DNA from: CAWCKS01 sp963796195
GTDB taxonomy: Bacteria; Pseudomonadota; Alphaproteobacteria; Rhizobiales; Xanthobacteraceae
Assembly: GCA_963796195.1 (NCBI GenBank)
Contig: CAWCKS010000008.1
Coordinates: forward strand, 229,958-293,957
DNA length: 64,000 nucleotides
Direction: 5' to 3'
Position numbers and translations under genes: made by a program. The notes below the pieces were generated by a model. That model saw only the letters and a program-made list of their open reading frames with translations. It was not told the origin of the DNA and made no database searches. Shown here one piece after another: positions 26,323 through 36,089 of this stretch. Numbering within the stretch: position 1 is the first letter of the stretch; the number at the start of each line of letters is the position of its first letter.

Positions 26323-27042
26323 TTAGCGCGATGCCGCGCGCAAAGGCCGCGTCGTGATGCTCGCAAGCAGCACGGCAAGAATGCCGGTGAGGAAGATGCC
26401 GTCGAACGTGCCGGCGCCGCCGATCGATGCGATCGGCGCGCCGAGACCCGCCACCTTGTCGAGATTGGTCAGGTCAGCGCCGATCAGCGTGCCCATCGAG
26501 CCTGCGATGTAGGCAAGCTGCGGCGCGTATTCGCGCGACAGCATGAACGCGACGATGGCCGTGATCAACGCCGGCGCAAACACCGGCACCGCGATGCCGA
26601 GCCCAGGCACCGGGTCGGCAAATGCATGAATGATCGCGGCAACGATCGCGGTTGCGATGATGGCGCGTCCCCACAACTCGTAACGCAGCAACAGATAAGC
26701 CGACATCAAGGTCGGGATCACGGCGCCGCCGACATTGACCGCAATGATCGTGCCGGGCCATTGCACGACGTGCGGCACGACGTAATCCATGCCGAAGAAG
26801 CGTACGATCTGTCCGGACACCACATGCTGCTCGGGGAGCGCTGCGACGGGAATGTTGAAGTAGCTGCCGACCAGCGAACCGACGAGCAGGAAGAACGCGC
26901 CGCCCGAGCTCAGGCCGAGGCGCATATAGGCATAACGCAGCACGTTGAGCTGGATCAGGATCAACAGCCCGGCGGCGATGACCACCAGGAATGAAAACAG
27001 CAGTGGTGTGACGGGGAGATAGTGCGCCTGGCTGACGTGCAT
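26323..27042 (-). CDS. DUF1614 family membrane protein
   Basis: A 239-residue polytopic protein with about seven hydrophobic helices. It shows conserved DUF1614 features: the N-terminal helix plus LLSSGGAFFLLVGSLVGSYFNIPV-like region, VNVGGAVIPTLMSAYLL, and the C-terminal IGGAGTFDGIFLTGILAVLLA. Acidic or Asn residues placed inside helices suggest transport or catalysis within the membrane, but no function is established for the family. It is transcribed toward the tRNA-like sequence and has no operon partner. A long gene-free stretch precedes it. Confidence 0.85.
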   Translation of the reverse strand: MHVSQAHYLPVTPLLFSFLVVIAAGLLILIQLNVLRYAYMRLGLSSGGAFFLLVGSLVGSYFNIPVAALPEQHVVSGQIVRFFGMDYVVPHVVQWPGTIIAVNVGGAVIPTLMSAYLLLRYELWGRAIIATAIVAAIIHAFADPVPGLGIAVPVFAPALITAIVAFMLSREYAPQLAYIAGSMGTLIGADLTNLDKVAGLGAPIASIGGAGTFDGIFLTGILAVLLASITTRPLRAASR

Positions 27043-27456
27043 GACGCATCACATGGGGTCGCCGCGATGGCGGCGCCAGCTGCGACCACCGGTGCCGTCT
27101 AACGCCTTGTGACTTTGCGTGTTTTCGCGGTTTTTTGGGTGAGCTGGGCCGATTTCGGCGCCGCGCTCGGCATGAGCAGGCAGTCGGCGTGGGAGCGCTT
27201 CAGCTAGGCGAAACTGGTATCGTCCAATCCCAGGATAATCATAGTCCTGAGCAGGCCTTGGGAGTTCTGTCAGACTATCTCCAACGCGCGGCGAGAGCGA
27301 CCTTCGTTTGGCGTGGCTTGAATTAGATAGTCTCAAGCGGGCGGGCTTGCACTCACGCCTCGTTCAATTGAAGCTCTTGAAGCGCAGCTTCGCCGGCACA
27401 GCCGTCCTTCATGTCCCGCAGGGACTGAGCGGCGATCAGACCAGAAAGATCCGAGG
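27043..27456. other. Intergenic region before the molybdenum hydroxylase operon
   Basis: About 410 bases between divergent genes. It must hold the promoters of the DUF1614 gene and the hydroxylase operon. TTCAATTGAA at 27363-27372 is a perfect palindrome upstream of the operon and might be a regulator site. A 95-codon minus-strand frame here looks non-coding. No MoCo-riboswitch-like structure was recognised. Confidence 0.4.
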
Positions 27457-27930
27457 ATGCAGATAGCAGATCAGTCTCTCATCTTTTCACTCACGCTCAA
27501 CGGCGGGAGTTGCGAGGTCAACGTGGCGCCTTCGACGACGCTGCTCGATCTGATCCGCGACCATTTGGGACTGACGGGCATCAAGAAGGGCTGCGACTAC
27601 GGCGCGTGTGGCGCCTGCACCGTGCTGGCCGACGGGCGACGGATCAAGGCCTGTCTTGCGCTTGCCGCATCCTATGAGGGCGTTGCAATCATCACGATCG
27701 AGGGTGTCGCGTCGCCAACCGATCTGCACCCGCTCCAGGCCGCGTTCATCAAGCACGACGCCCTGCAGTGCGGATACTGCACGCCAGGCCAGATCATGTC
27801 TGCGATCGCACTCATCGCTGAGAAACCGAAAGACCGCGAGACCATCCGCGAGGCCATGAGCGGCAACTTGTGCCGCTGCGGCGCCTATCCAAACATTGTC
27901 GAGGCGATTGCGGAGGTCGCCGGACTATGA
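27457..27930 (+). CDS. Molybdenum hydroxylase 2Fe-2S subunit (CoxS/YagT/PaoA-like)
   Basis: A 157-residue small subunit of a xanthine-oxidase-family enzyme. The N-terminal plant-type [2Fe-2S] cluster ligands are Cys46, 51, 54 and 66 (KKGCDYGACGACTVL ... ACLAL), and the C-terminal helical cluster ligands are Cys105, 108, 139 and 141 (LQCGYCTPGQ ... GNLCRCGAYPN). It shuttles electrons from the molybdenum subunit to the FAD subunit. Unlike E. coli PaoA it has no Tat signal, so the complex is cytoplasmic. The stop overlaps the next gene's start (ATGA, 27927-27930), consistent with translational coupling. Confidence 0.95.
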   Translation: MQIADQSLIFSLTLNGGSCEVNVAPSTTLLDLIRDHLGLTGIKKGCDYGACGACTVLADGRRIKACLALAASYEGVAIITIEGVASPTDLHPLQAAFIKHDALQCGYCTPGQIMSAIALIAEKPKDRETIREAMSGNLCRCGAYPNIVEAIAEVAGL

Positions 27931-28916
27931 CAGCGCCTCCGTTTCGCTACACCCGGCCGGCCGATCTCAATGATGCGCTCGTCGCTGCTGCGGCGCCTGG
28001 CGCGGTGTATCTCGCCGGCGGCACTGATCTTTTGCCGCTCTGGAAGGCTGATGTCGTCGCGCCAGAACGTGTCGTCGACATCTCGCGGCTGGCGCTGAAC
28101 ACGATCGCGTCGACCGACAAAGGTCTCGAACTCGGAGCGCTCGCGCGGTTAAGCGAAGTCGCGCGCGATCCTGACGTCGTCGCCAAATACGGACTGGTCG
28201 CAGTGGCGATTGCGAACAGTGCGAGTGGCCAGATCCGCAACATGGCCACGGTGGGTGGAAATCTGTTGCAGCGAACACGCTGCCCTTACTTTCGATCCGC
28301 CGACTTGCCCTGCAACAAGCGCGAGCCGCAATCCGGCTGCGGTGCGCTGGCGGGCGAGAACCGGCAGGCCGCGTTGTTTGGCGGCAGCGCGAGCTGCGTG
28401 GCAACGCATCCTTCAGATCTTGCCGTGGCCCTTGCGGCACTGGATGGCGAAGTCATGATCGCCGCGCAGTCGGGAGAGCGTCGCGTGCCGCTCGCCGGAT
28501 TTTATCGGCTGCCAGGCGACGCGCCGGACAAGGACACGACGCTGGGGCAGGGTGAACTGATCAAGGCGGTCTTTGTCCCCGATGCAACGCGGTTTGCCAG
28601 CCGAGTAACTTTTCTCAAAATCAGAGACCGCGCATCGTTCGAGTTTGCCGTGGTGTCCGTTGCAGCAGCGCTTCGGGTGGAGGCGGGGATTGTCGCGGAG
28701 GCCCGGCTTGCTGCCGGCGGCGTCGCGCCGATGCCGTGGCGGTTGACGGCGAGCGAGACGGCTTTGATCGGCAAGCCGGCCGGTGAAGCGGCATTCACCG
28801 AAGCATCCCGCGCCGCGGCGAGCGGAGCACAATCCCTCGCGCACAATGGCTTCAAGATCGAATTGTTGCGGCGGGCGGTTGCGCGAGCGCTGCACGATAT
28901 CGGCGGACCGAAATGA
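27927..28916 (+). CDS. Molybdenum hydroxylase FAD-binding subunit (YagS/PaoB-like, with extra Cys motif)
   Basis: A 329-residue FAD subunit. FAD-binding motifs are YLAGGTDLLPLWK near residue 30 and NMATVGGNLLQRTRCPYFR near 105-123. It also has Cys119, 129, 138 and 157 in the loop that in PaoB-type subunits binds an additional [4Fe-4S] cluster. ATG 27927 overlaps the stop of the 2Fe-2S gene, and its own TGA overlaps the large-subunit ATG at 28913, so the three genes form a tight operon. The domain ends in the CO-dehydrogenase flavoprotein C-terminal fold. The extra cluster is inferred from the Cys pattern. Confidence 0.93.
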   Translation: MTAPPFRYTRPADLNDALVAAAAPGAVYLAGGTDLLPLWKADVVAPERVVDISRLALNTIASTDKGLELGALARLSEVARDPDVVAKYGLVAVAIANSASGQIRNMATVGGNLLQRTRCPYFRSADLPCNKREPQSGCGALAGENRQAALFGGSASCVATHPSDLAVALAALDGEVMIAAQSGERRVPLAGFYRLPGDAPDKDTTLGQGELIKAVFVPDATRFASRVTFLKIRDRASFEFAVVSVAAALRVEAGIVAEARLAAGGVAPMPWRLTASETALIGKPAGEAAFTEASRAAASGAQSLAHNGFKIELLRRAVARALHDIGGPK

Positions 28917-31078
28917 CAGATCAAACGACAACGCGGATCGACGGCCGGCTGAAAGTCACAGGCCAGGCGGTGTATGCGGCGGAGACGCCGGCGGACGGCC
29001 TGCTGCATGCCGTTCTGATCGAAGCTCCCATTGCGAGCGGCAAGGTGCTGGATATCGACTTTGTGTCCGCGCGGCAAATTCCCGGCTTTGCTGATGTGAT
29101 TTCATATGCCGAGGCCGAGGCCTTGCGGCCGTCTTCGGTCACTGCGCTGATCCGTGAGCCGATCGTTCACTTCCGCGGCCAGCCGGTGGCGCTGGTCGTA
29201 GGTCGGACCCTGGTCGCCGCGCAGGCGGCGGCTCGCGCGGCGCGCGTCAACTACGAGACCGCTACGGCGATCACATCGATCGATGCGACGCTGGAGCAGG
29301 CCTACGAGCCGGCCATGGCATCGCGATTTCCCGCGCGCAGCAAACGCGGGGACTCGCAAGCTGCGCTCGAGATGGCTCACCTCGTGGTTCGCAATCATTA
29401 CGAAACCGCAGTGAACAACCACCATCCCATGGAGCCGCATGCGGTGGTTTGCTCCTGGACCGGCGACAAGGTTACGGTTCACACCTGCACCCAGGCGGTG
29501 TTCGGCACGCGCGCGGCCATCGTTCACGCGTTCAATATGCCGGCGGACGATGTTCGCGTCATTGCGCGATTCCTCGGCGGCGGATTCGGTTGCAAGGGGC
29601 AACTGTGGTGGCCCTGGATGATGCTGGCGATGCTGGCATCACGACGCACCAAACGTCCGGTCCGACTTGAATTGACGCGCGCGCAACTCTTCACGCTTGC
29701 CGGACGACGACAGGAGACGCTGCAGGATCTCACGCTCGGCTTCGACCGGGATGGTCTGATGACGGCGATCGATCATCACGTGACCGCACAAACTTCGACG
29801 CACGGTGAATTTGCCAATTCGACCGCCGCGGTGTCGCGCTATCTCTATACCTGTCCAAATGTCACGACAAGTCATCGGCTGGTACGGACCAACGAGCCCC
29901 AGCCGATCCCGATGCGCGCGCCAGGAACGGCGCCAGGGACGTTTGCGCTGGAATCCGCACTGGACGAGGCCGCAGTCCAGCTCGGCATGGATCCGGTCGA
30001 GTTGCGCGTGCGCAACTTCGCGGACCGCGACCAGGACGCCGACGTGCCCTGGACCAGCAACTCGTTAAAGGAGTGCTATCGCATCGGCGCCGAACGCTTC
30101 GGCTGGTCGCGGCGCGCGGCCGCCGGGTCGGCTCGCGATGGACATCAGCGCATCGGTTGGGGCATGGCAACGACCTGCTATCCGGCGCGGCGCCAGGGCA
30201 GTCGCGCGCGCCTACATCTCGCCGCTGACGGCACGCTCCTCGTGCAATGCGGAACCCAGGACATGGGTTCGGGCACGTACACAGCCCTTGGCCAGTTAGC
30301 CGCTGAAGCGCTCGGGCTTCCGATCTCGCAGGTCACCGTCGAGCTCGGCGATACGGATCTTCCGGAGGGGCCATTCTCCGGCGGCTCGCAGGTCACCTCG
30401 AGCATCGCGCCCGCGGTCGAGATGGCGACATCAGCGATGAGAGCGAAGCTGTGTGCCCTTGCCATCGAGGACCAGGCATCTCCACTCGCTGGGTTGTCGG
30501 TTGAGAACCTCGAGTTCGCCGACGGGATGATCCGCAGCCGCAATGGCAATGCGGGCGAACGTCTGGAGGCGCTCATCGCGCGGCGCGCGCCCAGCGGAAT
30601 TGTGAGCGAGGGCGGTGCCAAAGCTCCGGATGCGTGGCCCATGACCGGGATGGGTTTTGGCGCCATCTTCGTCGAGGTCGGGGTTGATCCGGATCTCGGC
30701 GAGGTGCGGGTCCGACGCGTCACGGCAGCTTTTGCGGCCGGGCGAATTCTCAATCCGCTTCTCGCAAAGAGCCAATACATCGGCGGGCTGATCGGCGGCA
30801 TCGGGATGGCTTTGCATGAGAGGACCGTGACCGACCGCGTCAGCGGCGCAATTATCGGCGACAATTTTGCTGACTATCTGGTCCCGGTTCACGCCGACAT
30901 GCCAGCGTTCGACATCGTCATGGTCGACGAGCACGACCCGCATCTTCCAGGCGGCATTAAGGGCATCGGCATGCTTGGGACCGGTGGGATCCAGGCCGCC
31001 ATTGCGAACGCGATTTTCCAGGCCACCGGAAAACGCGTGCGCCATCTGCCGGTCAGGATCGAGGATTTGATCGTTTGA
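28913..31078 (+). CDS. Molybdenum hydroxylase large (molybdopterin) subunit; catalytic Glu apparently replaced
   Basis: A 721-residue xanthine-oxidase-family large subunit, PaoC/YagR-like. Recognisable parts are the N-terminal domain (GRLKVTGQAVYAAE), cofactor-binding segments FLGGGFGCKGQ and PMRAPGTAPGTFALESALDEAA, and a C-terminal cofactor domain (GTQDMGSGTYTALGQLAAEAL, GPFSGGSQVTSS). In relatives the active-site base is the Glu of a K-G-I-G-E motif near the C-terminus. Here the aligned sequence is KGIGMLGTGG with Met687 (codon 30971-30973). If real, hydroxylation by the usual mechanism would be impaired or altered. The substrate (aldehyde, purine or N-heterocycle) cannot be assigned. No XdhC-type maturation gene is adjacent. 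Confidence 0.92.
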   Translation: MTDQTTTRIDGRLKVTGQAVYAAETPADGLLHAVLIEAPIASGKVLDIDFVSARQIPGFADVISYAEAEALRPSSVTALIREPIVHFRGQPVALVVGRTLVAAQAAARAARVNYETATAITSIDATLEQAYEPAMASRFPARSKRGDSQAALEMAHLVVRNHYETAVNNHHPMEPHAVVCSWTGDKVTVHTCTQAVFGTRAAIVHAFNMPADDVRVIARFLGGGFGCKGQLWWPWMMLAMLASRRTKRPVRLELTRAQLFTLAGRRQETLQDLTLGFDRDGLMTAIDHHVTAQTSTHGEFANSTAAVSRYLYTCPNVTTSHRLVRTNEPQPIPMRAPGTAPGTFALESALDEAAVQLGMDPVELRVRNFADRDQDADVPWTSNSLKECYRIGAERFGWSRRAAAGSARDGHQRIGWGMATTCYPARRQGSRARLHLAADGTLLVQCGTQDMGSGTYTALGQLAAEALGLPISQVTVELGDTDLPEGPFSGGSQVTSSIAPAVEMATSAMRAKLCALAIEDQASPLAGLSVENLEFADGMIRSRNGNAGERLEALIARRAPSGIVSEGGAKAPDAWPMTGMGFGAIFVEVGVDPDLGEVRVRRVTAAFAAGRILNPLLAKSQYIGGLIGGIGMALHERTVTDRVSGAIIGDNFADYLVPVHADMPAFDIVMVDEHDPHLPGGIKGIGMLGTGGIQAAIANAIFQATGKRVRHLPVRIEDLIV

Positions 31079-31145
31079 TTGTCGATCCGGCAAGCCGGCG
31101 TAAACTCAAGTGAGGCTGCTCCGCCGCGACCGCTCGTTGCCCCTT

Positions 31146-32870
31146 TTAAGCGTAATCGGTCGGCTTGGCCTGCACGGTCCAGCCGGCGTCGGGCGTGACC
31201 GCCGCACCGCCGGAGGATGGTGTCGCCGTTCCGACGATCGCGCTGCCCTTCATGAACCACTCCGCGATCGAGCCGTTGTCGTTGCGCCACAAAATGTCGG
31301 CGCGCGCGTCGCCGTTGAAGTCGCCGGCACCGATAAAACTCCAGGACGGGTCGGGGTTCACGGGCATGCCGCCCGCGGTCACGTACGAGCTCTGTGCGAT
31401 CATCGAGCCGTTCATCAGCCATTCGATCAGCGAGCCTTGAGGTGTTGCGCCAGAGCACGTCGGCCTTGCCGTCGCCCTAAAATCGCTGATCGCAGCGATG
31501 CTGTAGGAGGCATCCGGCGCGGTCACCACCCCGCCATAGGTGACAAAACCGCTGCCGCCGATCGCGCCGCTCCTGCTCATGTCCCATGCGACCAGGCCGC
31601 CGCTCGCGCTGCGCCACAGGATGTCGCTGACGCCGTTGTCGTTGAGGTCGGGCGGCGTGGTTAGCGTCATCACCTGGCCGCGAACGCTGTCCGGCGAAGT
31701 GTCGGCGGGCCTTGACGCAAAGTCGGTCCAGGCAAAGAACGCATTGGTCCCGCTGACCGCCAGCGTGGGACCCTCCTGGTCACGATCTGTTAGCATGTTG
31801 ACGGTGAACTGGTTGCCCATCGCCGCGCCGTCGCTGTTGAAGCGACGGGCCGCAATGTCGAAACCGGCGCTACCTAATTGGCTCCAGCTGACGATGAAGC
31901 CACCGTCGGCCGTCGCTGCGATCGCCGGGTTTATTTTTGTAGTGCCGCCGGGCTGGTCGATCATGGAATTCCGCCGACAACGAGCCGCTGCCGGAGGTGT
32001 CGTAAATTTTGCCGAACAGATGGTTGAAATCGCTATAGACGATGACATAGCGATGGTCGTCCAGTGCCGTAATCTTGGGTTCCAGCAGCGCTTACGCTGT
32101 GTCATGGGCGATCGTGAATTTCGCTCCATACGCATTACTGCCGCCATCGAAGATTTGCCCAACGATGTCATGGCCCACGCCGTTCGCATCTGCGTAGATG
32201 ATCAACGCCTTGTTAGCGATCGTCGCGACTGCGGGGTTGGATTCAAAGTCGGCGGTACCGGCGATCAGTCCTGGATTGTTCGCGGCATAGAGCGTTGAGC
32301 CGCCGTTGGCGGCGACGATATTGACGGCAACGTCGTCGTCGACGTCTGCGGTAAAGATCCGCTCGAACACGACGACCATGCGCCCGTCCGAGAGCATCGC
32401 GATCGCCGGGTTGAGCAGATTGTCGTGACCGGTTCCGTTGGAGAGGTTGAGATCGCCGACCGCCAGGAGGTTAAATGACAAGCCACCATTGCCTCGCCAG
32501 AGTAATTTTCAAGAATGTGATGTTAGGCCCATTAGGATCGGCCGTGGCATCAGCATGGCGGTCGTTTCTTAGTACGATACCGAGCGCGCCGCCCGGCAAC
32601 GGCGTTACGATGGGTTGAGTGAAGTTTCCTACCGGAGCATCGACGTTGTCGAGTGTAGCTATAGAAGTACGGTCCACTCGCGATGCTGCCATCGGCGTTG
32701 TAGGTTGCGAAGGCCAGCTCGTTGGCGCTGGGGCTACCGTACTGGTTCTGAAAAACGAGCGCAAAACCACCGTTGGCCAACGCTGTGACCTGCGGGAGTT
32801 GCTGGCTGCCAAGGACGCCGAACCCGCCAATGTCCTTGTTGATCTGAAAATCCGATCCGAGAAATCTCAT
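31146..32870 (-). pseudogene. VCBS/FG-GAP repeat calcium-binding-like surface protein, multiply broken
   Basis: Four minus-strand fragments in different frames join into one repetitive beta-propeller-type protein of roughly 570 residues. It begins MRFLGSDFQINKD and has repeats such as ALANGGFALVFQNQYG, AMLSDGRMVVVFE and ATADGGFIVSWSQ. The C-terminal half is typical of FG-GAP/VCBS proteins (DLNDNGVSDILWRSASGGLVAWDM, AGDFNGDARADILWRNDNGSIAEWFM). Breaks are +1 near 32640, +1 near 32490, an in-frame TAA at 32092-32094, +1 near 31964, -1 near 31478 and +1 at 31437. Such proteins are usually secreted by type I systems or displayed on the surface. With a nonsense codon as well as indels, this is the best candidate in the window for true decay. 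Confidence 0.75.
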
Positions 32871-33072
32871 ATCAGAATACCTTGCGGCAGCAGGTTTGAT
32901 CCCCTACGCGAAGGTACGGCGATCGCCAAAACCCCGAAATCCGGATCGCGCCGCCGCGTTATCCGAAAATGGCAAGCGATCGAATTGCCGCAGTGACGCG
33001 TTGCGGGTCACTTGCTACCTTTTGGGGACGCGTATTTTCGTGAATGACCTTCCGATTTTGGGGAAGCCCGGC

Positions 33073-34074
33073 ATGACATTCCGTGGCGCACAGATACTGC
33101 AGCATCGGCGGGTCTCGGCGAGCCACGACCCGGACGCGACGCTCCACTTCATGAAGGAGAGGGAATTCCTCCTCGATCTGCACCCGCGCGAAAAGCGGCA
33201 GTTCGATTTCGCCGCCGGAGCGCTGTTTCTGCCCTCCAGCTATATCGGCTATATCCAGTACGGGGCGGAGACGCTGGTGCGGGTTCCGGCCGACCGCGTG
33301 CGCGACGACTATTTCATTCATCTGCCGATCGACGGCGCTGCCGAAGTCGTCAATCGCGCGGGCACCATCATCTGCGACAGGCGCCATGGCGTCATTTCCT
33401 CGCCGGACGGCCACGTGATGCGCTCACAACGTGGGAGCAGCCGCATCACGGTGTCGCTGACGCAGTCTGCGATGATGGCGCACCTTGCGGGCCTGCTCGG
33501 CCACACGCCAAAGCAGCGGCTGGAATTTGCCCCCTCGATCGATTTCAATTCCCCCGCGGGGCGACGCTTCAATCGCCACGTCCGCATGGCGATCGCCGAC
33601 CTCGATGATCCGACGCCCGTCCACAGCCCGATCATCACCAGCATCTACGAGCAGCTCATCATGACCGGGTTGCTGCTATCGCAGCCGAGCAACTACACCG
33701 ATGCGCTGCATCGTCTCGAAATGCGCCTTGCATCGCGCGACGTGCAGCGTGCCGTCGACTACATTCAGGGACATCTGAGTTCGCCGCTGACGCTTGCCGA
33801 TATCGCCGCGGCATCGGGAATCCCGGGCCGCACGCTGTTGAAGCACTTCAGGGATCACTGGGGCACGTCCCCGATGCGATATCTGCGGACCGCGCGACTG
33901 AATCGCGTCCGCGAAGCGCTGCTGCGTGAGGATCGGACGGACAGCATCACCGATATCGCGATGGCCTGGGGATTTTATCACCTCGGGCGGTTCTCGATCG
34001 AATATCGCAAGCAATTTGGCGAAAGCCCGTCCGAGACGCGCGCGCGGCCGCGGTCGCCGACCGCGCTGCGGTGA
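33073..34074 (+). CDS. AraC family transcriptional regulator
   Basis: About 333 residues from ATG 33073 (GGGGAAG about eight bases upstream; GTG 33040 is also open). The N-terminal two thirds is an AraC-binding-like domain (FDFAAGALFLPSSYIGYIQYG, VRDDYFIHLPIDG). The C-terminus has two helix-turn-helix motifs: LTLADIAAASGIPGRTLLKHFRD and the second, less variable one DSITDIAMAWGFYHLGRFSIEYRKQFGESP. Relatives control aromatic or other catabolic genes. The neighbours are a broken VCBS gene and a cyclase-TPR gene, neither an obvious target, so its regulon is unknown. Confidence 0.88.
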   Translation: MTFRGAQILQHRRVSASHDPDATLHFMKEREFLLDLHPREKRQFDFAAGALFLPSSYIGYIQYGAETLVRVPADRVRDDYFIHLPIDGAAEVVNRAGTIICDRRHGVISSPDGHVMRSQRGSSRITVSLTQSAMMAHLAGLLGHTPKQRLEFAPSIDFNSPAGRRFNRHVRMAIADLDDPTPVHSPIITSIYEQLIMTGLLLSQPSNYTDALHRLEMRLASRDVQRAVDYIQGHLSSPLTLADIAAASGIPGRTLLKHFRDHWGTSPMRYLRTARLNRVREALLREDRTDSITDIAMAWGFYHLGRFSIEYRKQFGESPSETRARPRSPTALR

Positions 34075-34108
34075 TCCAGCTCTCTCACTGAACGGCGAGC
34101 ATGTTCGC

Positions 34109-35876
34109 TTATAGCCCGGCCTTCGTCAGGCCGTCGCGGAGGTGGCTCAAATCCGCTTCATTGGCGTAGTGCATGGTCGCGAGCAGCTTCCGCAGGTCGA
34201 GTGCGGGGTCGAGCTGTCGGACGCGCGTCACGTGCGCCGCTGCGGCCGTCTGGTCGCCAAGCAGCCCGTAGGATGCGGCGACGAAAGCGTGCTGCTGCGC
34301 ATCCATGGTCGACAGTCGCATGAAACATTCGATCGCCTGTGCATACTGCCGGCCGACGAAATACGCCTTGCCCAGGTGACTCCAGAACCGCGCGGGGTGG
34401 TGCGGATTGAGCCGCATGGCCTTTCGAATCCACTCGACCCCCTCGTTCGACTGTCCGAGCCAGGTGAACAGCTCACCCATTTGCACGACCACCAGGTCGT
34501 AGTTCGGATTGAGCTCCAGCGCCCGGTCCTGGTGATATCTGGCGCGGTTCATGTCGCTTCGGGTGATCGCGACCGCGGCCAGAATGCGATGGACGTCGGC
34601 GTCGTTGTCGTCGAGCGCAACCGCCTTGGCGAGCGCACGTTCGACTTCGTCGAATACGGCGTCCCGGTCCTCGCACCACCCGTAGCCCCAGGCCTGGCCG
34701 AGGATGCATCCGCGCCATGCGTACGCATGGGCGTAGTCGGGGTCGAGCTGCAGCGCGCGCCCGATCAGTTTCTGCGCTTCGGCATTGTCCTCACGGGCAC
34801 TGCGATGGTGCAGCACCTTGGCCGCCAGCACGCATTCGTACGCCGCCATGTTCGATGGCTTCGTTCGCGTGAGTTGATCGTGTTGCGCTGCTTCGAGACG
34901 ACCCGGCAAGGTCGCGACGATCGCCGAAGTTATCTCATCCTGGATGGCAAAAACATCGTCAAGCTTGCGATCGTAGCGCTCGGCCCAGATGTGGGAATTG
35001 CTTGCGGTATCGATCAACTGAACCGTGACGCGCAAGCGGTCGCCGGCCTTGCGCACACTGCCCTCAACAAGATAGCGCGCTCCCAATTTGTGGGCGACGT
35101 CGCGGAGATTGGCAGACTGGCCCTTGTAGACAAACGTCGAGGTGCGCGAGATCACGAACAGCTCGCGGCGGCGGCTCAGCTCTGTGAGAATGTCTTCGGT
35201 CAGGCCGTCGGCAAAGAATTCCTGTTCAGCGTCGCCGCTCATATTGGTGAACGGCAGCACGGCGACAGTGGGCTTGACTACGGCTTCCTTCGGCGTGCCC
35301 TTGTCGGCCGCGGGTTCGGCCTCGCGACCGGCGGGGAGCACCCGGTAAATTCGCACGGGCCGGCTGATGTTCTTCAACGACTTTTCGCCAAGGTCCTCAA
35401 ACGCGACTTCGAGTTCGACCATCGACCTGACCGTGGACCGCTGCAGTCACGCAAATTCCGCCGATGTCCGCCAGTTGCTCCACGCGTGCAGCGATATTGA
35501 CTCCTTCGCCGTAGATATCGCCATCCTCGAAGATGATATCTCCGAGGTTGATGCCGATGCGGAATTCCATCCGTCGATCGTCGGAGACATCCGAATTGCG
35601 CCGTCGCATCCGGTCCTGAACTTCGACCGCGCACCTGACCGCATCGGCAACGCTCTGGAACTCGACCAGCATGCCGTCGCCCGTCGTCTTGATGATGCGT
35701 CCCTGGTTCTTCGCGATGGCCGGATCGATCAACTCGGCGCGGTGGGTGCGCAATCGTGCGAGCGTGCCGCGCTCATCGAGTTCCATCAGCCGGCTGTAAC
35801 CAACCATGTCCGCGGCAAGGACCGCGGCAAGCTTGCGCTCCGTCGATTTTGGCTCGCTGGGCTGATCCGTGGCCAT
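34109..35876 (-). pseudogene. Class III adenylate/guanylate cyclase with TPR domain, one frameshift
   Basis: Two overlapping frames rebuild a protein of about 588 residues. The N-terminal class III cyclase domain starts KLAAVLAADMVGYSRLMELDE (first metal Asp), has KTTGDGMLVEF (second metal Asp) and GEGVNIAARVEQ (transition-state Asn/Arg). A FlgO/TolB-N-like segment follows (VAVLPFTNMSGDAEQEFFADGLTEDILTELSR), then several TPR-like repeats (AQKLIGRALQLDPDYAHAYAWRG, ALELNPNYDLV, AMRLNPHHPARFW). The break is one extra G at about 35420, between QVD and VELEVAFEDLGEKS. This cyclase-TPR fusion is abundant in Bradyrhizobium and is soluble. ATG 35876 begins MATDQPSEPKSTERK. Confidence 0.85.
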
Positions 35877-36089
35877 GCCTCGATGCCCTACAATCGGCGC
35901 GGTATCGTTGCCCGTGTGCAACTGCCGCGCCGGACAATGCTGACGCGCGACACATCGTTCAGCGCGCTGCGCCAACAGAATTACATCGTTTGCCGAACGT
36001 GTGGAAGAGGGCCCTCCATGGCGCCTCCTGGCGACGGACGGCGCGATGTCGGAGACCGCGCACAACAATTGCTCGTCCCCACGCCCGAA

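Noticed and set aside
27049..27336. 95-codon minus-strand frame between the DUF1614 and hydroxylase genes
   Set aside because: No domain, no ribosome-binding site and shadow-like composition. It would also fill the expected promoter region.
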